Shown one piece after another: positions 33,982 to 42,257 of a DNA stretch of 64,000 nucleotides (positions are counted from its first letter, which is position 1; every line of letters begins with the position of its first letter). Both the position numbers and the translations under genes were made by a program. The DNA comes from Flavobacterium cupriresistens (GTDB lineage: Bacteria; Bacteroidota; Bacteroidia; Flavobacteriales; Flavobacteriaceae), in contig NZ_CP087134.1 of the NCBI RefSeq assembly GCF_020911925.1, positions 3,720,001 to 3,784,000 of the forward strand, read 5' to 3'. Under the pieces are notes generated by a model. That model saw nothing but the letters and a program-made list of their open reading frames with translations. It ran no database searches and was not told the DNA's origin.

Positions 33982-34193
33982 GAATTAATTTGTTAAGAAG
34001 GTTGTTAAATACGAGGTATTAGATAGTAAAACCTTAATTATGTTACAAGTTAACTGTTAAAAATATGAATAATAATTGTTTTTATTTGGTTAATTCTAAT
34101 TTTTAAGTTTAAACTTCTACATTTTAATTCTTTGTCCCTTAAAGCATAAAGGTATAAAAAGACGATTTGATCGAGTTACTGTTAGCAGCTTCT

Positions 34194-34991
34194 TTATTTT
34201 CTATATTTTAATTTTCTAACTTCCATTTCTTGTTCAATACCGGTACTATTGCCAAACCCTCTTACAGTTTGAAGCTGTTGAGCGCAACCAGGACTTAAAT
34301 TTCCATTACAGACTAATTCTTTCAGCTGGTCTTTGTAGAGTAATTCACCTCTTTGGTAAATATGTGTTAATAATATTGCTGTTGGCAGATCTTCAATATT
34401 TTTTCTGACATAGTTGTAACCCACTTTTCTTTCTGTCGGGAAGCCGTATTTCTCGACCATATTTTGGAATCTTAAGGAAACTGCTTTCATTTCAGAAACT
34501 AGTATTTCAATTGCATAATCGTGCTCTTTTGTTCTCCACTGGTGGTAATGGGTATTGATTTCTTTATCAAATTTCTCTAAGTCAATGAGATCTGCTTTAA
34601 ATTTTAAATTAAAATTAGCGTTATACAATTTTTGATATTCCGGAAATTGCTCGTTGAACTGTTTGTACCACTTATAGTTTTCAAATTTTTTAAAAAAGAG
34701 TAATGGGATCCCTCCTTTTGCTAATTTTATTGCAATTTGTTCCATCCAAATTTTGTCTTCGGTTTGGTCCGCTACTTTTAAGGCAAGATTCAAATCTGTA
34801 CCCAATGCAAAATCCGTATTTTCAAAAGCCTGTTTAAAAAGTTTATTGGCTTCTTTATAGTTTTTAACAGCATTTTGCTTTTTAGCAAGTTCAATAAACG
34901 TATTGTATTTTTCACAATCGCATTTTTGAGAAAAAGCAAGCGCACCGAAAAAGAAATTAAATAACAATAACAGGAGTATTTTTTTCTGCAT
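34194..34991 (-). CDS. Secreted hypothetical protein, DUF6624-like C-terminus
   Basis: This 265-residue protein has a Sec signal peptide (MQKKILLLLLFNFFFGALAFSQ). Residues 25-60 resemble a TPR-like helix pair (KNYKEANKLFKQAFENTDFALG). The C-terminal half (residues about 150-255), with EYGFP-like KYGFPTERKVG and AILLTHIYQRGELLYKDQLKELV, resembles DUF6624 proteins, which have no known activity. It is followed on the same strand by the gene at 35038, separated by 46 bases upstream; the two may form an operon. Confidence 0.65.
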   Translation of the reverse strand: MQKKILLLLLFNFFFGALAFSQKCDCEKYNTFIELAKKQNAVKNYKEANKLFKQAFENTDFALGTDLNLALKVADQTEDKIWMEQIAIKLAKGGIPLLFFKKFENYKWYKQFNEQFPEYQKLYNANFNLKFKADLIDLEKFDKEINTHYHQWRTKEHDYAIEILVSEMKAVSLRFQNMVEKYGFPTERKVGYNYVRKNIEDLPTAILLTHIYQRGELLYKDQLKELVCNGNLSPGCAQQLQTVRGFGNSTGIEQEMEVRKLKYRK

Positions 34992-35037
34992 TTTTGAAGT
35001 TTTGAAATTATACTGTTGTTGGAAAGATGCTTTTTTT

Positions 35038-35631
35038 TTATTTAGATTCTTTTCTTAGAGAATTCAAAATCTCTTTCATTTCCACAATATCCTCTTCAGT
35101 ACAATTCATTTTTGAGAGATGAACATTTACAAATAAATCATTGCCAAACATGGCGTATCCATACATGTGCTTTTGAGTAAATTTAGTTCCCTCAATGTTG
35201 ATTTCGTTTTCTCTAAACATAAAATCATCAGTCATTTCGCCCCAACTTTTATCATTTGTTTCCATACTTTTCAAATTGGAGTAATTTTTAAAATAGGAAT
35301 AGGGAAATACCGGTGAGTTTTCAGGAAAGTCTTTGTTTGCATCTTTAAACTTTTTACCAAGTACAAGTTTAGGGACTTCAACCAGAGCAAGTTTTTCTTC
35401 TTCGTCAAGTTTATAAAATAAAACAGAGCATACAAATCCATCTTTTTCAGCGGAGTAATAATAATCGGAACCCCTCCATTCTTTGTTGAATTTTTTAAAA
35501 TGATCCGACAATAAGCTTATTTTAACTCCATTCTGTTTGGGGTAAATAAATTCAAATGTCTTTTTTTCAATACAACTGAATGATAAAAAGCCTAAAATAA
35601 ATATTCCGAAAAGCATTTGTTTTAATTTCAT
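35038..35631 (-). CDS. Hypothetical lipoprotein
   Basis: This 197-residue protein begins with a lipoprotein signal (MKLKQMLFGIFILGFLSFSCIEK, lipobox SFSC). The mature part has mixed beta and charged segments and no motif that I recognise. It lies just upstream of the DUF6624-like gene on the same strand. Both are likely surface or periplasmic. Confidence 0.7.
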   Translation of the reverse strand: MKLKQMLFGIFILGFLSFSCIEKKTFEFIYPKQNGVKISLLSDHFKKFNKEWRGSDYYYSAEKDGFVCSVLFYKLDEEEKLALVEVPKLVLGKKFKDANKDFPENSPVFPYSYFKNYSNLKSMETNDKSWGEMTDDFMFRENEINIEGTKFTQKHMYGYAMFGNDLFVNVHLSKMNCTEEDIVEMKEILNSLRKESK

Positions 35632-35957
35632 TGTATTTAAATGTTAGTTTTTTATACGCTGTCAAGGTTCTGATGCTTGACAAACGTAATAGGTTGTTAG
35701 ACGAATTTTTTTGCTAAAGTATAGTTACTGTTTGGATTTTTACTACGGCTTTCCGGATTTTGTCGAATTATTTTTCGGTTTGAATTTTTCTTGCTTCCAG
35801 ACAAATCCTTTTGGACGACTTTAATATTAGTTTTAGCGAAGATATTTCTTATATTAGCCTCCCAAGCAACAGCTTATAGTCTTAAACAGGCTGGTTTTAA
35901 AGGGTTGTAGTTATTTTATTTCTAGTATAGACGTTTTATATATTCTAAACATTACAA
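35632..35957. other. Intergenic region between divergent genes
   Basis: This 326-base AT-rich stretch separates divergent genes at 35038-35631 and 35958. I see no gene, no strong hairpin and no clear promoter consensus. Confidence 0.45.
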
Positions 35958-37217
35958 TTGAAAAAAGTATTAAAAAAAGGAATTAAATTTCTTGTTTGTA
36001 TTCTCGTCTTGGGTCTGATTTATAGTTTTTCTTTAAAGACTTATGATAAAAATTCGGGAAAAGAAACTTTGGAGTATTGGAAAAACAATAAAAAATTATA
36101 CGAATCAGTCCATCAAAATCAGGATTTATCGTTTGCTAATTTAGACCAATATATAGTTGAAAATGACTTGATTTTACTGGGAGAATTTCATGGAATAAAA
36201 GAGACAATTGATATTGATATCAGTTTAATTAAATATTTAAATCGTAAAGTTGAAATGAAAATACATTTGGCAGAAATTGATTTCAGTCAGGCTTATTTTC
36301 TAAATCAATATTTTGAATCAGGAGAGGAAACTCTTATTGATTCCGTTTTAAACAGTTGGATTGTTTATCATGGACATCACAATCGCGACTATAAACGTAA
36401 ATGGATTGAGATTTACAACCTAAATCAATCTAATTCTCCCGATCGACAAATAAAAGTTTACGGAATAGATAAAATTCAAAATCTAAAACTAACTCAAAAG
36501 CACTTGAAAATTCTATTGAAAGAATTAGGGCTTTCTGATGTTTTTCCAAACGATGAAGCGTTATTTCTTAAATGGGCGAAAGAAAGACTCCCGAAAATGA
36601 TTTCAAATGGCGATATAAAAAATAAGGATATTGCGGAAGATGTTTTATTTATTCAAAAAAATCTTGCTGACTACACAACATCATCAAGAGAAAATAGAAT
36701 GTACTTAAACTTTAAATATTTATATGAAAGATATAATTTTAAAGAGGAAAAAATCTATGGCTATTTTGGAGAAGCTCATGTACTGCAAAAAGAAATAAAT
36801 AGAAAAAAGGATTTTGGTGCTTTGGTTGAAGAAGACGTTAATTTTAAGAACAAAACCTACACAATTATCTCAAGGTATTTGGACAGCGATATGTCTGCTC
36901 CTTCTAAATTTTTGCCTTTCTTTTTGCGAAGTGAAAATGAGCATACAAAATCAGGTATTACTTGCGATAATCCATTTCTTCTTTACCATAGCGGTATTAA
37001 TGAATTTAAACAACTAACCAAGAACAATACAAATACTTTTTTTGACTTGAATCAAATCGATTCTCCCTACAGAAAATCAAAAAGACTGATTAAAAGCTTT
37101 GGATTGTTTAGCCTACTCTCGGGAATGAAAATTACCGATGAAACCTCTTCTACTGCAGATTATGCTCAAGGTTTAGTGTTAATTAGAAATTCGGATTGGG
37201 CGCAACCAAATCAATAA
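35958..37217 (+). CDS. Erythromycin-esterase/TraB-like hydrolase-fold protein, membrane anchored
   Basis: This 419-residue protein has an N-terminal membrane anchor or signal (IKFLVCILVLGLIYSFSL). The core resembles the erythromycin-esterase/ChaN/TIKI superfamily: NDLILLGEFHGIKE near residue 70 (the first Glu-His site), a conserved SRENRMYLNFKYL segment and IYGYFGEAHVLQKE (second His site). These motifs suggest a metal-binding hydrolase fold; the substrate is unknown. The start is a TTG at 35958, as no in-frame ATG is close. It is followed by a tiny lipoprotein-like ORF. Confidence 0.72.
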   Translation: MKKVLKKGIKFLVCILVLGLIYSFSLKTYDKNSGKETLEYWKNNKKLYESVHQNQDLSFANLDQYIVENDLILLGEFHGIKETIDIDISLIKYLNRKVEMKIHLAEIDFSQAYFLNQYFESGEETLIDSVLNSWIVYHGHHNRDYKRKWIEIYNLNQSNSPDRQIKVYGIDKIQNLKLTQKHLKILLKELGLSDVFPNDEALFLKWAKERLPKMISNGDIKNKDIAEDVLFIQKNLADYTTSSRENRMYLNFKYLYERYNFKEEKIYGYFGEAHVLQKEINRKKDFGALVEEDVNFKNKTYTIISRYLDSDMSAPSKFLPFFLRSENEHTKSGITCDNPFLLYHSGINEFKQLTKNNTNTFFDLNQIDSPYRKSKRLIKSFGLFSLLSGMKITDETSSTADYAQGLVLIRNSDWAQPNQ

Positions 37218-37256
37218 TGACAAGGCATAGATATTCGTATTTACACACTTTAAAAT

Positions 37257-37343
37257 ATGAAAAAAAAGATACTCCTATTAATTTTGGCTACAACAGGATT
37301 GTTTTCCTGTAAGCAAGGAATTCTTGTGGAAAGATTGATTTAA
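37257..37343 (+). CDS. 28-residue lipoprotein-like small ORF
   Basis: An ATG-started frame encodes MKKKILLLILATTGLFSCKQ followed by eight residues and a stop. It has a complete lipoprotein signal with lipobox LFSC but almost no mature part. It lies 40 bases after the esterase-like gene and just before a strong terminator. It could be a real micro-lipoprotein or the 5' remnant of a deleted lipoprotein gene. Confidence 0.4.
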   Translation: MKKKILLLILATTGLFSCKQGILVERLI

Positions 37344-37369
37344 AAGACTTTACATTACAGAAATAAAAA

Positions 37370-37398
37370 AAACTCCTTAATTCTTTAAGGAGTTTTTG
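37370..37398 (+). terminator. Terminator with AACTCCTTAA stem
   Basis: AAACTCCTTAA pairs perfectly with TTAAGGAGTTT around a four-base loop, followed by TT and flanked by A-runs. It is the first in a series of closely similar hairpins at 38897, 41178 and 43568. Confidence 0.85.
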
Positions 37399-37474
37399 CA
37401 AAGTATCTGAATTTAGAATCAATCACTTACTATTAGTTTTAAGAGCTCGATATCGAGACAATTTCTTTATTTTT

Positions 37475-38674
37475 TTATCGAATTATTTTTATAAAAGCAC
37501 TGTATACATCTTCTTTAATCGAAGTCCGCATGTATGTCATGTTTTCGTCTTTTTCTTTTAAATCAAATTGAACCAAACCGGCATCACAATAATAAAACAC
37601 GGAATCATCAATAGGGAATTCTAAATTTGAAATCGGTAAGGTGGTTAATTTTATTTCGAAGGCTATTTCGCCATTATTGATGTCTAATTGAAAAAGTCTT
37701 CCCTTGCGGGTATATCCCCAGATATTATCATCCTGCTCCGTAATATATTGGATATTGTCGTCTTTAAAATCCGTTTTCCAAAGCTGAGTTCCTGTTTTCG
37801 AATCTAACGAGTATAAAGAAGAAACTGTTGGGCCTTGAGCTGCAAAATATACTTTTTTGTCTTTGCACAAGATGCGCTCTTTAACATTATGCTGATTTTC
37901 ATCCAGTTTAAATTGCCATAATACATCCGGTTTATTAGGGCTTAGGGCAAAAAGTATACCTTCTTCATTTGCTGTAAAGACATTTTCGCCATCTGTAACA
38001 GGTTTCCCGTCCACCGCTTTCTCGAAGGTTTTTTGGTAAAGAACTTTTCCTGTATTTGCATCAAAACAATAAAAATTAGACGCGCTTTGGGCGAAAACTT
38101 TATTGTCAAAAAAGAGTACCGGAATGTCATTGTTCGGGGTATCAAACTTATAGGTCCATATTAAACTGCCATTTTTTATATCAAGTGCATAAATGTTACT
38201 GCTTTGGTCTTGATTTTGAGCCGTAATATACAGTTGTCCATTATTTATAATCGGAGTTTGATCTTTTAGTACAACCTGATCTGTAATATTACCTAATCTT
38301 GATTTCCAAAAAATAGCTCCGGTTTCGTTGTCAATAGCGAAAATTTCACCGTTTATAAACGGAACGTATAGAACTCCATCCAGCAGTGTTATTTTATTGG
38401 CACACATTTCAGCATGCGAATCCGTGGCTTTTACGGTCCAGATAATTTGTTCCGAATCTAAATCAAATGAAAAAAGAATACCGTCGTAATCGTGAATCAG
38501 AATCGAATTTTCGTATAACGGAACTTTTTTAAGCGGGTTTATCGCTTTATTAAAAACCTTATCATTCTTAGTGTCTGAAGGATCGGTCTTACCCAACGTT
38601 GCTGCGGTTGGCGTTTGCCCGAACAGATTTACAACAGTAAATACAAATAAAAGAGTTATTAGTTTTTTTTTCAT
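37475..38674 (-). CDS. Secreted PQQ-like beta-propeller protein
   Basis: This 399-residue protein has a signal peptide (KKLITLLFVFTVVNLFGQ) and about seven quinoprotein-dehydrogenase-like propeller repeats. Examples are FSFDLDSEQIIWTVKATD, FAIDNETGAIFWKSRLG, YALDIKNGSLIWTYKFD, YCFDANTGKVLYQK and YSLDSKTGTQLWKTDF, i.e. the pattern alD-x-(n/t)G-x-x-(l/i)W. Catalytic PQQ residues are not evident, so it is probably a periplasmic or surface scaffold, similar to BamB-type propellers. I moved the start from 38740 to the ATG at 38674, directly before the signal peptide. Confidence 0.85.
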   Translation of the reverse strand: MKKKLITLLFVFTVVNLFGQTPTAATLGKTDPSDTKNDKVFNKAINPLKKVPLYENSILIHDYDGILFSFDLDSEQIIWTVKATDSHAEMCANKITLLDGVLYVPFINGEIFAIDNETGAIFWKSRLGNITDQVVLKDQTPIINNGQLYITAQNQDQSSNIYALDIKNGSLIWTYKFDTPNNDIPVLFFDNKVFAQSASNFYCFDANTGKVLYQKTFEKAVDGKPVTDGENVFTANEEGILFALSPNKPDVLWQFKLDENQHNVKERILCKDKKVYFAAQGPTVSSLYSLDSKTGTQLWKTDFKDDNIQYITEQDDNIWGYTRKGRLFQLDINNGEIAFEIKLTTLPISNLEFPIDDSVFYYCDAGLVQFDLKEKDENMTYMRTSIKEDVYSAFIKIIR

Positions 38675-38896
38675 TTTAAAGATTTGGGTTGATAATTTAA
38701 TTTCTTTTTGGGTTATATGAAAATACGGCTTCTTTTTCACATTATCCTGTCACGCTTACAAGTAATAAATCTTGATAGTAAACTTAATTCGTTTAATTTA
38801 AGCGGTATAAGTATGACAAAAACCAGAAATTATTTCGCTACTAATATAGAAACAATTTTCGCCGGTAAATCAATATTTAGAAAATTAAAGACATAA

Positions 38897-38926
38897 AAAA
38901 ACTTCCTAATTTATTAAGGAGTTTCT
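38897..38926. terminator. Terminator hairpin, copy A of the tRNA-linked series
   Basis: The 30 bases differ from the hairpin next to tRNA-Val (43568-43597) at two positions. One change puts a bulge in the stem (AAACTtCCT/AGGAGTTT), so the copy is partly decayed. Confidence 0.7.
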
Positions 38927-38954
38927 TGATGGGCTATGAGGGGTCCGAGTCCCA
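38927..38954 (-). pseudogene. Decayed copy of the tRNA-Val 3' end
   Basis: Twenty-two of 28 bases match the 3' end of tRNA-Val (43598-43625), covering the CCA, the acceptor 3' strand and the T arm. The CCA became ATCA-like and the T stem is broken. The similarity stops before the anticodon arm. It directly continues hairpin copy A, so the hairpin and tRNA end were duplicated as one block. Confidence 0.7.
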
Positions 38955-39388
38955 GACTATGCGATAAAATTGTGATTTTCTTGAAACTTCTTCAATTGCA
39001 AATTTTAAATTTATGTTCCTAATGTGTTAAAAAGCATTTGACTAAAGTACGTTAAACGGGTAATAGTAAAAATTAGGTGCGTTTTTTTGCTACGAATTAC
39101 TCGAAATTTTTACGAATTGCTTATTGCTATTTAGTGGGAAATTTTTACTGCTAATTAAAGGATAAAATGACTAGCTCATCTGTCGTGAAAAAACAATTTG
39201 CGCCAATTAGTGAAATTCATGCCAAAATAATCATAAAAACAGGAAACACAAATCGCTTATTTAATGTGATCATTGTCTCTGGTTTCAAATGAAACATGTT
39301 TTTTCGTAACTTAGTTCTGTTCGTTAGCTTCAAAAGCAAAACCAGAATAGGTTCTAAAATAGTTTCACTGCAAAAAACACAAAAGATT

Positions 39389-39868
39389 ATGGTTAAAGAA
39401 ATTACATCCAAAGTAATTGGAATATTAAGACAAGACCAAAGTTTACCAGATTGGTGGAAAAGCGCCGAAATTGAGATTCCTTTCTTCGACAATCGTAGAC
39501 TGATCATCACCTTTACGGATTATGAACCTGAACTTGATCCGACTTTTATGGAAGAGGCGGATCAAGCTTTGGTAAATTTTATGAAACTTACTGTGGAGGA
39601 TCGGAAATCAATCTCGGAACTTGCTTACAAAAGGTGTATGGCTTTTTTAGAAGCTGTTGAATTTGACAAAGCTGATGATTATTTGAGGCAAATAAAAAAC
39701 AAAGACGAAATCTGGAATTTTATACAACCAACAGAAATTTATGTTGTAAACGAGCTCCATAAAGGGAAAGGTGTTGATGTAGAAGTTGCCTGTCAATGTG
39801 ATTGGGAACAAGAACATGGACTCCAACTTTTATTTAAACAAGGAAAAAAGCTATCCAAGATTCATTAA
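39389..39868 (+). CDS. DUF6985 family protein (immunity-like)
   Basis: This 159-residue cytosolic protein matches what I know of DUF6985: a first half of strands with DNRRLIITFTDYEPELD and an alpha region (LAYKRCMAFLEAVEF), then the signature VEVACQCDWEQEHGLQLLF at residues 130-149. DUF6985 genes are common near polymorphic toxins and behave like immunity genes, but a toxin gene is not present here. Relatives usually continue past the signature with a DGHL-type tail; this protein stops right after GKKLSKIH. I chose the ATG at 39389; the frame is open upstream to 39296 without family character. Confidence 0.72.
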   Translation: MVKEITSKVIGILRQDQSLPDWWKSAEIEIPFFDNRRLIITFTDYEPELDPTFMEEADQALVNFMKLTVEDRKSISELAYKRCMAFLEAVEFDKADDYLRQIKNKDEIWNFIQPTEIYVVNELHKGKGVDVEVACQCDWEQEHGLQLLFKQGKKLSKIH

Positions 39869-39962
39869 TTTTTAATATTGCTTCTTAAGCCTTTTTTACC
39901 CTTTGCTAGCTATGTCTCTATGTGTTAGAAACGGGTATTTACATTCGCAAAAAGTAATACTA

Positions 39963-40484
39963 CTATGAAATATCAGGCGACGAAGCTGTCGTTTTTATTT
40001 CCCCTTCGATTAACATTTTTAAAAGCTTGAACGAATGCTGGTATTTTTCTTTGATATTTACTATTCCAGTTGCTAAAATCCAGCCTGATGAATAAACCGC
40101 TTCTTCAAGCTCTTCTGGGGTCTTAAACTCCATTTTAGCAGTTTCAGAAAGTATATTCATGGCTCTTTTTCTCATTTCGTGTAAATTAGCACCAGTCATA
40201 TAATTATCTCTTAAGGCGATTTTTACAATTATTAAGTCGATCAATTGAACTAGCTGAATTTTTCTTTCATTATGGGTAATAAATTCTTCAAGTTCCAATG
40301 ACATTCCACCAATTATCATGGGGAAAGATTGTAATGCTAATTCGCTTTTGAATTCATTAATCCATTCTATTGAATCAAGTTTTTGGTCTTCTATTTCATT
40401 TATCAAGCAAAGTTGCATAGCTTCAACAAAACCATCTCTTGCCCAAAATCCATTATTTTCAAAATTAACAAAACTACTTGCCAT
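39963..40484 (-). CDS. Hypothetical protein, possible immunity-type protein
   Basis: This 173-residue protein is cytosolic, helix-rich and acidic. It begins with FENNGFWARDGFVEAMQLCLINEI, a start that I have seen in short orphan proteins of toxin-immunity loci, followed by helices with SLELEEFITHNERKIQLVQLIDLII. I cannot assign it to a named family. It is convergent with the DUF6985 gene and lies between terminator copies A and B. Confidence 0.55.
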   Translation of the reverse strand: MASSFVNFENNGFWARDGFVEAMQLCLINEIEDQKLDSIEWINEFKSELALQSFPMIIGGMSLELEEFITHNERKIQLVQLIDLIIVKIALRDNYMTGANLHEMRKRAMNILSETAKMEFKTPEELEEAVYSSGWILATGIVNIKEKYQHSFKLLKMLIEGEIKTTASSPDIS

Positions 40485-40666
40485 ATTTTACTTCAATTTT
40501 TTACTAAGCTTATATATGAATCTTATAAAACTAGTTCCATTTTTAGCTAATATAGAAACAATTTTATAAGTAACTATTATCAAATCTTCTTTTAAATAAA
40601 ATTAGAAATTCTTTGGACAAACCTGAATATTTATTTTCTTTATGGTACTAATTAAATTCTTTTTAG

Positions 40667-40804
40667 AGCTATTTATATTCAAAACTGATAGAATGGCTAT
40701 CAAAAAACAGGGGCAGTTGGCGTGATTTTATTAGCCATGAGATTCATAGCGAGGAAACTAAAAAGTTAGAAAAACAAGGAAAGCTCCACCAAGTACCTAT
40801 TTAA
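40667..40804 (+). pseudogene. Start-less ORF fragment (45 codons)
   Basis: An open frame without start encodes a charged C-terminal-like piece (IEWLSKNRGSWRDFISHEIH, then a lysine-rich end). The codon use looks like coding sequence and the run ends cleanly in TAA. It could be the 3' remnant of a deleted gene. Confidence 0.35.
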
Positions 40805-41039
40805 ATTCATTAGAAAGAATTTTAAATCCGTTTTAACCGTGTCTTCGCGATAACAAATCTGTTGAATCCGTGTATAAAATTAAGTTACGATACCCGTATG
40901 TGAAAATTATACATAATTGGACGCGGATTATACGGATTTGCAATAGCAAAAGCGTTGACAAAACGGTTTTTTTATATTAAAAAACAACTTTGATCGATTA
41001 AGATGGAGTGCTTTTATTTTTTGCGTGTTTTTTACCTGA

Positions 41040-41177
41040 TCCGTTTTGAATCTGACAATTATTTCTCGCAAGTGGCACAGCCGCGAAATTAAAAAACAAA
41101 TACTTGGCGACTCCACAGCTTTGCGAGATTTTTTTGATTCTCCAGAAGTTAACAATTATCCAAAAAAAGAGACATAA
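41040..41177 (+). pseudogene. Start-less ORF fragment abutting terminator copy B
   Basis: A 45-codon open frame without a start reads LTIISRKWHSREIKKQILGD, then a segment ending in PEVNNYPKKET and TAA. The stop is immediately followed by terminator copy B. It looks like the 3' end of a protein gene that has lost its front part. Confidence 0.4.
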
Positions 41178-41207
41178 AAAAACTCCCTAATTTCTTAAGG
41201 AGTTTCT
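41178..41207. terminator. Terminator hairpin, copy B of the tRNA-linked series
   Basis: All 30 bases equal the hairpin beside tRNA-Val (43568-43597), and the identity runs into GGTGG of the tRNA CCA/acceptor end (35 of 36 bases, 41178-41213) before it breaks off. Confidence 0.85.
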
Positions 41208-41279
41208 AGGTGGTCCTTACGAACCTGTTTGCAAAACATTTTTTGCATGATTTAAAGAAAATTTCTACGATCTAAATGA

Positions 41280-41684
41280 TTATTTCATTGCTAAAATGAC
41301 TGTTAATAATGCAAGTAAAAAGATACCTAAGAATGAAAAAAACATTAGCTGAGCGTTTTTCTTATCATCAGTTTTGAAAATTAAAAGTATAGGATCGTTT
41401 ATTGTTTTTATCTCTGAATCACTTATTGAGCGAAGTGAAACAATTTTACCATCCATTGAATACGTTGAAGATTTATACTTGTTATAAAGCTCAATGTGAT
41501 TTTTTTTTAAATATGATGATGAATTAAAAGCTGTTTTCATCCATCTAAAAATGAAAAAAGGATAAAATAATAATCCAAAAATGATTGGAATATATCTTGA
41601 AAACTCCAATCTTAAAACTATTAAAAATATTGAAAAAAGAAAACTACATAAAAGAATAAATTGTATTTTTTTATAATGGGACAT
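41280..41684 (-). CDS. Hypothetical membrane protein
   Basis: This 134-residue protein has two N-terminal membrane helices (about residues 8-27 and 30-50), a soluble middle part (residues 55-105) and a C-terminal helix (LMFFSFLGIFLLALLTVILA). The pattern gives no family that I recognise. It lies just after terminator copy B and is read away from the tRNA. Confidence 0.6.
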   Translation of the reverse strand: MSHYKKIQFILLCSFLFSIFLIVLRLEFSRYIPIIFGLLFYPFFIFRWMKTAFNSSSYLKKNHIELYNKYKSSTYSMDGKIVSLRSISDSEIKTINDPILLIFKTDDKKNAQLMFFSFLGIFLLALLTVILAMK

Positions 41685-42257
41685 ATTTTTCTAATTTTAA
41701 AAGTTAACAATTTATTTCATCTGGGAGTTGACTAGAAAGCATATTTAATAAGGAAAGCATAATAAAGAGATAGATACAAAATGTGTCATGTATATTATCT
41801 TTGTAGTAACCTTTTATTTAAAAAGGCAGTAGTTTTTTTATTTAGTTTTATTTTCAGGAAAAATAAGTTCGTTTTTAACTTAAAATTCCCATTTAACATC
41901 CTTCATTTAGAACTAAAATTCCTTTCAATTTTAAATGTTTTTCCATTAATATTAAATTTGAAACTTTTTTTTTATACGATAGAAGTTTCTATCCGATATA
42001 AAATAAGCATTATTACAGCAGTTATCCTGAAACTGCACAAAGTAAGAATACGCCAATAAGTAGACCTTCCGTTTCTATATCTCCAAATTCTTTCATAGTT
42101 TCTTTTCTGTTTTCTTTCAATGTAAATTTCGACAGAATATATGTTGAAGGAATAAAAATCAATATTGCAATTATCCACAAATTTTCCAAGCACAAAACTA
42201 TCTTTAAATTCAGCCTAATGCCTAAATCACTTACAATGGCTATTAGCTGTAGTTGAT
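41685..42257. other. Gene-poor stretch with a possible frameshifted membrane peptide
   Basis: Open frames occur on both strands but none is convincing. On the minus strand an ATG at 42096 opens MKEFGDIETEGLLIGVFLLC and stops at 42022; shifting one base back would extend it with ITAVIMLILYRIET into a 41-residue membrane peptide, so a frameshifted gene is possible. The stretch ends in the first copy of the 80-bp direct repeat. Confidence 0.4.
42167..42250. repeat. Direct repeat copy 1 (downstream of the MORN gene)
   Basis: About 80 bases (CAATTATCCACAAATTTTCC ... AAATTCAGCCTAATGCCTAA ... GGCTATTAG) align with 43229-43312 at roughly three-quarters identity. It directly follows the 3' end of the MORN-repeat gene. 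Confidence 0.7.

Larger units (their letters stand above)
38675..39388. other. Intergenic region holding terminator copy A and a tRNA-Val 3'-end remnant
   Basis: There is no convincing full gene in this 700-base gap. A 62-codon open frame (38708-38896) ends in an ACA TAA directly before the hairpin but has no family character. The hairpin and tRNA remnant are listed separately. The words CTAATATAGAAACAATTTT at 38841-38859 recur at 40547-40565. Confidence 0.5.
40485..41279. other. Gene-poor stretch with two gene fragments
   Basis: This 795-base region has no full gene. It contains two start-less open fragments, listed separately, a CTAATATAGAAACAATTTT copy at 40547-40565, an imperfect GATTCAACAG/ATCCGTGT repeat around 40845-40940 of the kind common in flavobacterial spacers, and terminator copy B. 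Confidence 0.5.

Noticed and set aside
38708..38896. 62-codon open frame ending at terminator copy A
   Set aside because: It overlaps the upstream region of the PQQ-propeller gene on the other strand and has no recognisable family. Its clean stop before the hairpin is noted instead.
41781..42059. 92-codon plus-strand open frame rich in Phe, Leu and Lys
   Set aside because: AT-rich spacer sequence easily gives such hydrophobic frames; no start signal or conserved pattern was seen.
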